Part shown: positions 21,361-34,600 of the stretch, piece after piece
How positions within the stretch are numbered: position 1 is the first letter of the stretch
Layout of the letters: each line of letters begins with the position of its first letter
Assembly (NCBI RefSeq): GCF_030269925.1
Contig: NC_085129.1
Span: forward strand, 19,335,501 to 19,399,500
DNA from: Bombyx mori
Taxonomy: Eukaryota > Arthropoda > Insecta > Lepidoptera > Bombycidae
Length of the DNA stretch: 64,000 nucleotides
Direction: 5' to 3'
Program-made: the position numbers and the translations under genes
Notes under the pieces: generated by a model
Database searches by the model: none
What the model saw: the letters and a program-made list of their open reading frames with translations, nothing else
What the model was told of the DNA's origin: nothing

Positions 21361-22268
21361 TAGATATCTATGGGCTCCAGTAGCCACTTAACATCAGGGT
21401 GGCTGTGAGCTCGTCCACCCATCTAAGCAACAAAAAAAAGAAAATGCTGTGAGTGGCAACATGTTCGTTTTGCTTCCATTATACTTTTGGATTGAGAGTC
21501 AAGTCAGGAGTATGAAGACTACCTAAGCTCTTGTACATGTATATTTAATTCATTATTCCTTTCAGGATCCATCGGATAAAAATGACATTCCAAAACTATC
21601 GATAAGAAATGCAACTTAGCTTTAAATATATAAATAAGGTATGTAACTTAAATTATTTTGTTGACAGATTGTAGAGATTTATGTATAGATAGATTTATAT
21701 AGAAAATGTGAGGTTTTGCAAAAGTACACACTGGCCTTGATTTGAAGTTGAAAATCCCATAAGAGAGATACGTTTGACGATATTCAAATAAATTTTAAAT
21801 TGAATACCAAAGGGCTTTCATTGAAAATTATTTACATGTAATAATCATTTAAGAATACTTTCCATCTTACTCTGTTAATATTATTCATGAAAATAAATTA
21901 AAGAATAAGTAGATATTATTATGGTTTAAATTTATTAGAATATCTGTATCAACATTAATAATGAAAATTATTTAATTAAAATATTTTCCATTTTGTGAAC
22001 CAGTACCTCAACTTGTAGGTACTTATTAACTCCATGACCTCAACAGACTGTTCCTGTTATCAAAATATGCATTAATCTTTGACACCATAATGAGAATGTC
22101 AATTTTTTTGTTTTCAGATTGTAACGAAAGACTTTTCGTACGGGATCGGTACGCTAGGAATGGATATTAGCTTTATTATACAATTACAATATAGAAATAC
22201 ATATAGCCGTTGTCAAACTAAAATCTGCTTTGTGCACTTTTTGACATTTTTACTTTTTGACGTTTTCT
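21361..22268. repeat. Right arm of the inverted duplication (empty pogo site)
   Basis: Reverse complement of 14924-16492 without the pogo MITE. The site where the MITE sits in the left arm reads AATAAGTAGATATTATTATGG here (about 21904-21924), with a single TA, as expected for an unfilled site. A roughly 30-base stretch (TAGGTACTTATTAACTCCA region, about 22015-22035) is present here and absent or different in the left arm. Confidence 0.9.
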
Positions 22269-22672
22269 TACGTTCTACTTTATTTGATTTTGCATTAAAT
22301 TATTTTTCAAAAAAAAAATATACAAAAGATTAGGCTGTATCGTACGATACCTTTGCCTTTGCAGTTGGAAAATTATAACTACTCACTCGAACAGCGTGTG
22401 CCGTCAATCAAAATAAAGACTTGTTTTGCATTTAATAGATGTTTTCGATGATTGAATGTTCTTATAATCATCCTAAGCGCCACTGAAAACTTATGGTTGA
22501 AATAAACACACAACTATAAATAACGAGTAGGCCCTTACATGTTACTTCAAACCAGTATTCGCATATATACCATTATTCGCGATCCGTAAACTATGTTTCG
22601 CTTATTTCCAACCAATTGAATGTTCAATATTGTTGTTGTGGGACCTAAATTCTCTCAACAACTAACTGAAAG
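22269..22672 (+). promoter_or_regulatory. 5' flank of SETDB1
   Basis: AT-rich sequence between the duplication arm and the SETDB1 start codon; it should contain the promoter and 5' UTR. No element could be identified reliably. The stretch GATACCTTTGCCTTTGCAGT at about 22350-22369 is the inverted partner of the sequence upstream of RMDN. Confidence 0.3.
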
Positions 22673-25600
22673 ATGGAGACGGGTGACGAAAACGTTGGGA
22701 ACACTTCAACGAAAGGTATACTATCAATTATATGTTGAAATGTAATTCATAATTATCGCGGCTGAGAAGCGGCAGATTTCTTGTAATGTTGATGTGGCTG
22801 TAAATAGTCGTTCAAAATATATACCACATTACGCCTTCGTTACTTATCATTGTGATTGATTTGCTAGCGTCATCCTGTTTTAATTCCGACAGGTCTTCAA
22901 GTTACTGACAGCCTGGAAGGATGAGTTCTGTAAACCTAGGTCTGAATGCTGCTAGGTGATGGTGACCACACCACCTAGCAGCTCACTTATTGTTTCAATT
23001 GGAATAGTAATTGGGATACAAAAACCACCCTTTCCTGAAAGGCTACTGTGTATCAGCATCATCAGACTTTTATTTTTGTATTATGACAGTTGTATCTGAA
23101 AATTCTTGAGCTTGTAATGTTACGATGATAGACAATTATTCACAAGTCAATTTTTAGCTGTCCCACTGATGTCACCATCTAATTACAATGAAGTATCATT
23201 GGAATATACACATTATAGTGCCATCTTCCAAAGAATGGTGTATTTGTATATTATTATGTAGAATGGCATTCTATGTACTAAACTAACATAGAAGATCAGT
23301 CATTGACATTAATATTACTAACAAAATAGGCCATAATATTTGAAAAAAAAAGAAAAGAAAAAAAATCACGCTACTCACATGTGACTTCTAAAAGAATGCC
23401 TAACTGTAATTGTACATGAAAAATAATATTGTTAATTTTGTTTAATTTAAGATACACACATAGTTGTGTTTTGTGAATAATGTTACATTAGCAAAACAAT
23501 TAAACTGGGCTTATTTTAAGGATGCATGATACTTGTACTACAATTCTTAATTGGGTGTGCTGGCCAAGAGTTAAAATTTGGCCTGTTACATAGTTCTCAA
23601 CGTAATTTAATCAACCTCTCCAATTTTGCCAATTTACCTTAACAGATGGACATTGTGATGTCAAACTACTAGCTACTGTAATTACACCAAATGAACAATC
23701 TAATAAATCAGAAATGTATTTCCTTACAGATGATAAACCTGATGTAAGCTCAATTCCGGAGAAGGGAAATGAGCCAAGTACTGCAGATCAAGAAGACACC
23801 CAAGAAAAAATAAAATCACAATCAATTGACAATAAACCGGTTAATGAAAATGAAAACCATATAAATTCTAAATGGCAATGTGAAGCCACAACTGATATTG
23901 ATCTTCAAGAAGAAGAACTCTTGCTGAGATGGGATGAGAATGATGAGATATCTAGTGTAGAACTGATGAATATTGAGGATATTGATGAGGAATATAACTT
24001 AGAGTTTTCTGAAATTAAGGATGATGATATCAACAAATCAACAGACCAAGAAGTTAGTTTGATAAAGTCAAAAGCTGGAGTTCACTCACCTCTTGTAGAA
24101 ACTGGCACAGGAAGTACAGCTGAACAGAAAGTATTTGAATCATACAGTAGTCGAGAATCAGGTGATGTCACTTCTAATTTGTCCACTGGGAATACTAATC
24201 CCACAAAAGAGGAGAACGACTCTGAGAATCTGAAAAATGTTCAAGCTCTTAAAGATCAAAGAAATAGTAGTGTTATTGAATATAATGAAATGGCATCAGA
24301 TGTAGACAATTCGAATTCAGAAACTACAACTGAATTGTTGGACTGTGTTACTGACATAAGTGGATCACAAATTGTGAGGAAAATTGATGAAACCGTAGCA
24401 GCTGTAAGTGAACCAGTAGGCGATAGTCGCGATAACCCCGATAATATTTCAGTCAACAAATCAAATCAACAACATACAGAAATCATGTCCAAAATTGTAA
24501 CGAACAATGAAAATATAAAAATATCCGCTAATAGTCAAGCAGATAGTCTGATAATTGGGATTGAGAAAGAGAGTACTGATGGACCTTGGACATCAACAGA
24601 AGAATCAGATTTGGCAAATATTCCTGAAACTCAAGAAAAAACTACAAAGATAGTCGTCAACCTAGGTGAAAGGCAATCTGATAATTCTGATATGGATATA
24701 ACAGGTAATGTTAGTGATTTGGCTAATTCAACTAAAATGGTACAAGTTGAAGATGATCTTGATAAAGTCAGAACTACTGAAAACATTTATGAGCTAAATA
24801 AAGTATCAATGGCAGAAGACAGGAGTCAAATTGAAACCAAACTTGAAGTTATATCTCAAACTCAAACCACAGAGACGGCAAATTCTCTAAGGATGATAAC
24901 TAATAATGAAAAAGCAGAGGCTATTCAAAAGACTGATGTTATTGGTGACATTGATAATTTTATCATTGATTCAGTTTCAAGTGAAATATCAAATACAGCG
25001 AATATGGTCCTGAGTGATGTAACAGACGAAAGTGATATCCTTGCAAATAGTAAAATTACCATTGCTGAAGGAACTAATGACGAAATCAATGTACCACAAA
25101 GTGAATCAGTTTCAGATAGTAGTGAAATTATAACCACATATGACGAGATCTTAAGCTCAAGCTTAGGTAAAAGTCAAGTTAAAAATAATACTAACTACAC
25201 TAATATTCCATTTGATGCTTCAAACGATAAATCTAGAGAGACCTCAGACAACAGTCAAATCGAAATTGTCGAAGATAATGATCTACCTGCAACTGCGGAA
25301 CAAAGTAAATTGAAAGAATCTAGATATAAAGCTTGTGGCATTAATCACGTAGACGAAGCTTTATCAAACGAATCTACTGATATTAAAGCTGTTAACAATG
25401 TAGTTGGTATAAGCTCTACAGGTACTGATCATGACAAATCCATTGAACAAAGTAGTATTGTAATATACGCTGAAAATAAAGAACTCACTTTAACGGATGA
25501 AACTAATAAAATTACGGTCACTGGTTTTCCTAATGATATTGAAATGGAGTTATGTGAAACTGAAGTTTCTATGGGAATGTCAGCACAGGAGAATCTAGTT

Positions 25601-28600
25601 AAAAATGAAAATATAAGCAATAAAAGTGTTGTAAATTCACTACAAATTCCTGAAGATAATCAAATGAAAATTATCGAAGCGAATATCGCCGAAGGTGTGG
25701 TTTCAGATACAGCACAACACACACATCAAGTATTTCAATCTGAAGCGAAAACTGATGAAAATACACTAATTTCAAGTGAAAATCCAAAGGGTGATCAATA
25801 TGATAGTAACGTTGAGAGAGCTAACTTTACTGTGAGCATTCCAAATGAAGCACAGAGCCCTAAAAACATGACTCAAGATGAAATCGAAATTATTGCAGAT
25901 TCAAATAATACTTCAAATGAAAATGTATTAGAGCCAACTGGAGTTAGTAGTGCTATGGGTGAAAATTTTAGCCAAAAAGCTGACTTGGATCTTGTGGTGT
26001 CTAGTGAGATTTCGGATAAAGATGATAAAATAGTACCAATCGTTAGTGAAGACCAAAGCGAAGTGATTACAACTGCTGAAGTTGTCAATGAGGATTCCGA
26101 AGAGAATGTCAACGCTTCTAATGATAAACTCACTAGTCTGGGTGCTCATTTGACTTCCCTCGCAGATGTATCTACAACTCTGCCAATCAGGGCAAATTTG
26201 GAACATGGTTTGAACCGTCCAAATGCCATGCTGGAGATACCGACCCAAGAGTTGATAGACATCGATGATGCCGAAGACAGCAGTCAAGCGGCATCTGATG
26301 ATGGGAATCTCAATAATACAATAAATATCACTCAAGAAATTAATGATAGACTTGAATATAGGGATACAGATAATAAAGTTCCTTTAGCAGAAACACTTAC
26401 TATAGATACGACTGAGAATTCAGATAATCCTATGTACACTAAGACTTCTGGTCTTACACGAAATACAGAAAAAGCTGAAAATCGGCCTGATAATGATGTC
26501 TCTAATGAAAATGTCACTTCCGATTTTAAAGCTGATTTTAAAAATAGCGATAGTGAAAATTCTAAAAATACTGATGATCATATGGATGTTGATATGCCTC
26601 TAGAAATAAATAATGCTGAACCCATATTGACTATATCAAAGAACTTAAACCCTGTAGGAAATGTGTCGGAAATGAATCCAAATGTAGACACGATATCTAC
26701 TCGTGATTTAGATATAAATAAAACATCTTTGGGCGCTGTGAAAGATGTTCTTATATCAGAAACAGTAGAGCCTAAACCGTCGACTTCAAGAGCAGCAATG
26801 GAACCGGCGGGTAGTCCAGAACTGAAAGAATTGGCTCCTTGTACACCAATGAAGCAGGACGAACAAAGTGCTCTTGAACCTAAACCATCAACTTCCAAGG
26901 TCATGGTTGAATCAGTGTTGTCAGAGGCGACGGACAGTCTGGGGTTATTGGCAGAGTCATCGAGGATGGACGAAGATGAAGAAGAGCCGGATGATGAAGA
27001 CGACGGGGAGGATGAGGACGATTTTGATAATGATGGTAAGAAAATAGCAATTTTTTTAAATTACTGGCGCAAAATTATAATGATTTGGTTTTATCTAAAA
27101 TATATACGGCAGAAGTCTCAGATGTATTAAAAAACACTATTAACACTCAAATTACGAGATTGATGCCCTCGGGCCACAAGTCCACAAGCGCTTTTGTTTT
27201 TTCATTAAACACTTATTTCACCAGAGAGCAGTAATCAAATGACAGCGTATAATTCTGAAGACTCAAACCATCAAAATTCGGACCCCGACTGCGGAAGGGA
27301 ACAGACCGAGAGCGGCGATACGACTAAAGATGAGAGTGAGAAGGACGGCGTTATCGCGACGAACCTTAACACAGTAGAGTCTGAAGAGGTAACTGTCTTT
27401 ATTTATGGTGACGTGAGAACAGTTTATGAAGGAATAGCTTTAGAAAAAAAAAGAGTCATATAATAAATTTGCGTAATTAGTGGTGGGAGAAGGTATTGTA
27501 AGTCGAAACGAGCAAGTACCACATCTGCCGCTTTTCCTCGTACCCCGGTTTGAAGGAAGAGGCAGGCTTTAGAAAACACAATTGAAACTTCAACCTCAGG
27601 TGTCTAGGTGAATGACGTCATCCGATAACTAAACAAACAACTATGTGACAAACACACCGTCAGATTTGGATCGTTTGTAACTATGAGGTGAATAGTGCGT
27701 AGACAATGTTTGATGTCGCAACGGACGGGATATATCTGTATTGTGTAATCTGTAGTGTGTGTGTTGGTGTGTGCATATTTTTTCCTCTAACTATTCGCTG
27801 TTAGCCTAAGAGTCTATTTCAGTTACCCGGAGAGGTGAGCTCACGGGATCAATCTGTGATAGTTTGCTAACAATGGCCTCAACAAGAGCAGTGCTTCGCA
27901 AAGTTGATTCGTCACCGCCAAGAGCTCTTTAAGAACGCATAATTTGCATTTCAATTAAAGACCAGTCATATGTTCGCCGGAACATAAAAGTTAATTATTT
28001 ATTACAATAAGGAATAATAATCACGTTCCTAAAAAATTGTTCTGTCTCTGGGATCACCGATGATGGTGCGGCTTATCCTTTATATTTCTAATGTTAGATC
28101 GAAATACAAGCTGACTCCGATGAGAATGTCAGCGATGAAAAGTGCACGCAAGAGGCAGAGGGCATCAGCCAAAAAAATATCGAGGTATGTTTAATCTTCT
28201 GTAGTGTAGATATTAAGCAATGTTGCATATTACAATATGACGTGTATGTATGCGCGATGTCGGACGACGCTCCTGCGAGGGCACTCGTTCGCCTACCGCC
28301 AGCTAAGCAAGGTGTGTACTAAATGCCTAATATTGTCATCAGTATTTTATTGAAGAACCCAACCAATTGTTACTAAATTGCACGTCATATTGCATTCTGC
28401 AACATTGCATATTATCTAAACTACAGGTCGGATTGCGAAATTTTTGCAGTAAAATTGTTTTGTCTGCTTGAACTAATACAGCCAAACACATCATGGCGTA
28501 TCCAGCCCACGCATAGTTGAAGCGATGGGCTGGATATCGTAGAACCTCGTTGGAGTAAACCGGTTCTTGAGTGGAGACCCTGCAAATGTAATTTGGGACG

Positions 28601-31600
28601 CCCCCCCGGCTAGGTGGTGCGATGACTTCCCCAGGGTGGCCGATAAGAGGTCGGGGGGAGCCAAAGACCGGGTTCAGTGGGGGGAATTGGGTGAGGCTTA
28701 TGTCCAGCATTACACGACTATCTTGGTGTCATGGCGATCAAACATCGTGTAAGGAATTACGGCAGCAATAACTGTATTGTGGATGAACGCAGACGATAAA
28801 AATGAAGTCTGCTCGTGGTGGATGGAGCACTGATAATGATTTAGAGCGTCGCGTGAAGTTTATGACCACGGGCTCCATCATAACATCACGCTCAAGTATA
28901 CTGTCGAATGAAATACATGAATTTGCAATACAAACTCTGCGATTAACCCATGTACTGTCTTAGTGAATCTAGCTGCATTTGAAAAGACTTCATTTTAAGC
29001 GGCCTGTTTGTGGAAGTCGCGTTGGCTGATGTCCATAGGCACGTTCACAGTAATCGTCATGTTCTAGGAGACTGTCGCGGCGGTCCAGTCGATCAATGAA
29101 AACAAAGAAGTTAATGTAAGTACATACATTCTTAATTACCAAGTATGTTCTTACCATTGTAAGCTTGCAATAAAGCTTTTGTGCGGTTGCCTCGTTAGTC
29201 AGGTGGCTAGTGATGCGGGCTACTGTACTACTTGGTGTCGGTTTGATTACCAATCGGAATCATTAAATTTAAAGGGTCAGTAAATGATATTTGGTAAGCA
29301 CAAAAGTTAAAGTTATTAAAATCGGTCTGAAGGGTATGCCAACCGTGTTATTATTATTAGGTGCGAATGCAAGGGGATTCGTTTAGTGGGTAGGGCCTTA
29401 AAAACATTCTTGGACCGTTGCCTGCTCCTGGCTTGCATACCCTCAAGCTCCACATACCACGCACAACCTCCAAGAGGGGGGGGGGCATCTTGTTGGGATC
29501 CCTGCCTAGAAAAGGCCATTCGTACTACTATTGGGGCTTTCGTCTCGCGTCTCAACCTGGATTACGACGTTCAGGTTGTGATCTCTGTGCTCCGGTCCAC
29601 TCGACATCAAGCGGAGGACCGTAAGCACGTCTGCTTGTGTCGGACATAGAAAAAAAAACCAGCTGACGTGACGAAACACCGTCAGATTTGAAACGCTAAT
29701 AACAACGAAATTAATGATGCCTGAACAATGATTGTAGTCATCCAAGATAGACCATCTATCTATCTATGTATCTATGTGCCTACACTCCTTTTTTTTATTC
29801 CGTTATGTCGTACTGTCAACATGAAAGATTTGGCGGTAGTTGCTACCTTCTTGTTTTTGGGCGTCATTAATTTGTTGCTAAAACACTCATCGATTCTGTA
29901 GACGCGGACTGGCAATGTATATATCAGTCAAGATGTAATGTATAAACGGATTAGGGATCTTTCTACAGGACGGTTCAGGTTATATCGAGACAGTAAAGCT
30001 ATCGGATACGTCGGACAATGAGCTCGATGGAGCTTCGAAGGAGATCGAGAGCGGTGTGGACGAGGCTTCGGTCGCACGAGGTGAGTCTTTTTTTTATTTT
30101 TTATTGCATAGATGGGTGTACGAGCTCACAGCCCACCTGTTGTTAAGTGGTTACTGGAGCCCATGGACATCTACAACGTAAATGCGCCACCCACCTTGAG
30201 ATATAATTTCTAAGATCTCAGTATAGTTACAACGGCTGTCCTACCCTTCAAACCGAAACGCATCACGGCAGAAATAGGCAGGGCGGTGGTACCTAACCCG
30301 CGCGGACTCACAAGAGGTCCTACCACCAGTAATTACGCAAATTATAATTTCGCGGGTTTCATTTTTATTACACGATGTTATTCCTTCACCGTGGCAACTC
30401 TCTTCACTTGTGGAGAGTATTAAGCGGTAGGCAACAGCTTGGCTCTGCCCCTGGCATTGCTGAAGTCCATGGGCGACGGTAACCACTCCCCATCGATCGG
30501 TTAAGTGATCACCGGAGTCCTTAGACATCTACAACGTAAATGCCACCACCAATCTCGAGACATGAGTTCTAAGGTCTCAGTTTTTACAGTACAACGGCTG
30601 CCCCACCCTTCAAATCGAAACGCATTGCTGCTTTATGGCAGAAATAGGCATATTACATACATCACTATCTCATCAGCACGTTGCCGGTGTCGAAGTCAGA
30701 ATGGAGTGTATCATCGTCAGTCCGTGGTCAGCAGCAAGCTCCGGCTTTGCCACCCAGGTCAATACCGGTCCTAAGTCCGATATCTACATATATAGATCAG
30801 ATTGTTACACACAGACAAATCTTCGCCGAGTAAGCTGTCCATGGGCAAGAAAAAGAAGCTGGGGATATCTAAAGCTAGACACGTAGTCAATATCGTTGAG
30901 GTCGAAGAGAGTTCGTCTGAAGATGGTAAGTTTTAGTATTTAAGTTTTTAAGTTTTTACTGGTGGCAGGACTTTTTTTTCTTTTATTGCTTAGATGAGTG
31001 GACGAGCTCACAGCCCACCTGGTGTTAAGTGGTTACTGGAGGCCATAGACATCCACAACGTAAATGCGCCACCAACCTTGAGATATAAGTTCTAAGATCT
31101 CAGTATAGTAACAACGGCTGCCCCGCCTGTCAAACTGAAACGCATTACTGCTTCACGGCAGAAATAGGCAGGGCGTTAGTCCGCACGGGTAGGTACCACC
31201 ACCCCGCCTATTTCTGCCGTGAAGTAGTATGCGTTTCAGTTTGACAGGCGGGGCAGCCGTTGTAACTATACTGAGTCCTTAGAACTTATATCTCAAGGTG
31301 GGTGGCGCATTTACGTCGTAGATGTCTATGGGCGCCGGGAACCACTTAACATCAGCATAGTTAGAAAAAAAAAACTGCCGACTGAGAGGGCTGGTGGTCG
31401 TGGCACCGACGACTGCCGGTCCGGCGTCCCGAGGAGGAGGGGATGGGAGATATGTGCTTCGCACTAAACACTTCACTTTCCCCCCTTTGCCTTTTCATGT
31501 GTTTTGTCTCATGCGAAACTCGGACGTGGGTTGTTGAGCGACAGGAGGTTTTTGTCGGTTCGACTCCGACATACTCCGCCCGCCATCCCCAGTGGAGGGC

Positions 31601-34600
31601 GGAAAGTCGACGATTGCACACTGACCAAAAAAAAATTTTTTCTAAGTGTTCAGTTGAGTTTTAATATCTATTTCGGTGAAAATTTTATTTATTCCGAGCC
31701 CTGGCGCGTAACAATAAATACATAAATATTATAGGCGGGATGTAACTCTGTGTCATGTCTGTACATAGTTCCTATGGAGTTCCAGTGAGTATTGTTTGCA
31801 GATATTCGGCCACCAGAATCGAACGAGGATCCGGATCAGCGATCGGACGTGGCACCGGACGAGGAGGGGGTCACTTCGGTGAACATCCCCAAGGGCATCG
31901 AGGTTATGTGCTCCGGGGAAAGTACTTCGGAGCTGGTCGCGAAAGAGGGGGAGATTGTTATAAGCCGTGTTCCGAAACCGCCCCCACATAAACCGGTAAG
32001 CGAATGAGTAACGCGGACTGCGCACTGGGCAGCTTGAGAGATGTAGTAGTACTAGCTGTAGTAGTAACAGTAGTAGTGGTAGAACTAGTAATACCAACCG
32101 TAGTAGTAGCACTATAGCAATAGTAGTACTAGCAGTAGTAGTAACAGTAGTACTAGTAGTAGTACTAGCAGTAGTAGTAACAGTTGTAGTAGTAGTAGTA
32201 CTAGCAGTAGTAGTAACAGTAGTAATAGTAGTACTAGTAGTACCAACAGTAGTAGTACTAGTAGCAATAGTAGTAATAGCAGTAGTAGTAGTAATAGCAG
32301 TAGTAGTAGTAGTAACAGTAGTAGTAGTAGTAGTAGGTTAGTTAACGGCAGGCAGCGGCTTGGCTCTGCTCCTGGTATTGCTGACGTCCATGAGCAACGG
32401 TAACCACTCACCATCAGGTGGGCCGTATGCACGTTTGCCCATACGGGCAATAAAAAGTAGTACCAGCAGCAGCAGCAACAAAAGCAGTGGTAGTATGTTC
32501 GCTTCCGTTAAGAAATACCGTTGTTTTGCTAGAAATGAGATGTACAACGAGCAATCATGCGTTCCACTTTGAAGTTTGAGACAACCGCTGTGCTACCTAA
32601 TTGAGACCACGGCCTCATGCCTCAAACAAGAATAAAAAACTTGTTCTATAGAATTGAAAATTTTAAGTGTCACATTTCAAGCTGTGTTAAAATCGAATCC
32701 CCGAATTCAATCCCCGATTCAATTTGCTTGCAACACCGATGTCTCTGTAATGTTCAATCAAAATTCGACCTTAGCCACTTACGTCTCAAAGTTTTGATTT
32801 CATTATATACGTATTAAATATTGGAAAACAAAATTATATTTTCATTGATAACACTAAAAAAACCGCTGGTAGAAATAATTTGGGTTTATATATATAGTGC
32901 TACGCCCGTACGAATAACGCCATCTATATTATATATAACGTATATTCGAACGAATATCGAAGTATCTGGCAGCACCTAGAAAGCTCGAGAAGTATAACGC
33001 CATCTATTGTCAGATAGCGGAAACACAATGCTCGACTTTTGTGGAATATTCTCGAAGATTCTAGGGATTTCGTTTCGACTGTAGTCAGTCAGTCAGTCAG
33101 TAATCGGAACTACTCGAAGCGAAACAGCGAACGGATCACCTGAAGCGAACCGGAACAAGGGAATTGAGAGTCTTAAAGTGTTTGTGAAGTGTTCTAAGTG
33201 TTGAATACAGTTTTTAGTTGTACTTTGGTGGAACATTTATTTATCTCGAACCCCAGCGCGTAGTAATAGTTTTGTTTTGTTTTGTTACAGGCTCGGTTGA
33301 ACACCAGTGAAGTTACTATAAAGACGACTTCTGGTTGTGCAGAGTCATCTCTCGTCATACCCGAAACTAAGGTATAGTAGATTACGGGGAGTTGGGACGC
33401 TTTCAAATTCCAACAAAAATTTTCAGCGGCTTTTGAAAAATATAAGTACACACACAAAAACTTAAAAAACTAGCTTGACCTGGTCCACCTTGGCTTTTGG
33501 GGTGAATCGGGTCACGTATGGGGACAATAGTTTTTCAATAGGGCTGGCACTATTTAGTTTTAAGGTACTTTAGGTAACTTTAGCTACCTTTAGGTGATTA
33601 ACTTATCAATATCTTTAATTGGTTACAAAACTAGAGACAACGGAGACTAAATTAAATTATTTAATATTCATAAAAACTAAATAAAAGTTCTTTTCAATTC
33701 AACAAATTTAAATCTCACAAAAGCATTGTGGTAACCCAGATTTTTCCCTATTCTACCCCTAGGGGTTTTCGTTAAGAGTGCTCGAACTTAAAAATAAAAT
33801 AAATCATCAAGACCGCCATCTATTGCCAAATAGCGGAAACACATATCGAAACGACTGGTACTACCGGAAAAGCTCTCGATAATTGGTGGTCTCACCTGGT
33901 GATAAGTGGTTATCAGAGCCCGTAGACGTCAACAACGTAAATACCGCCACCCACCGTCTTCTTTTTCCCTGCCTGTTCTAGTAACCTCGAGGGGTTATCC
34001 TAGATTCACCAAACTAGTAGGTGAGCTCGCTGGGCTCAAACCTGACTATGTTGCTAACACTGGTCCTAGCAAGAGTCGTGCTTCGCAGAATCTACCACTG
34101 GATCGGAAACGCGACCCACTGAGAAAATCCGGCGAGAAACTCAGTGGGCTGTGTCTGTGGGTTAATTTACTCGTCGAGCTCTTCGTCGCAAGCGACGGGT
34201 TCGACGAGAACGAGGACCGATGCTTGAGATACCTAAAGCACCGTTAGTGGATCGGGAGGATCCGAAATGACGTGCTTTGGGCGACCCACCGTCAGTTATG
34301 AGTTCTAAGTCTCCGTTTTTAAAGTACTACAGCTGTCCCATTCTTCGAACCAAAATGAACTGCATCACGGCAGAAATAAGCAGGGGATGGTTCCTACCCT
34401 TGCGGCCTCACAAGGTCCCCTGTCACCGCTCCGCCTGCGTCTGACGTGAATGATTCGTGCCTGTTTGCTATCTCACTCGCACGCACGTGCCGCGTCGGTG
34501 GTGACGTCACAATCCGCCATGAGCTCCTCGGCTCGACGCGTCGATTCTAATGAGCCTTGCTTTGTTCTTAGTTACAGGAAGCGAAGGAAACAGACGCCGA

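Noticed and set aside
24925..26904. Several minus-strand frames of 60-135 codons over SETDB1 exon 2
   Set aside because: They are shadows of the long, coding plus-strand frame and have no splice or homology support.
31279..31476. Frames crossing Bm1 and the neighbouring GC-rich repeat
   Set aside because: Composed of SINE sequence in arbitrary frames; the same peptide ending ([15 protein letters not shown]) recurs wherever Bm1 is read on this strand.
32112..32450. Poly-Leu/Val open frame on the minus strand
   Set aside because: It is the AGT microsatellite read in one frame, joined to a LINE tail.
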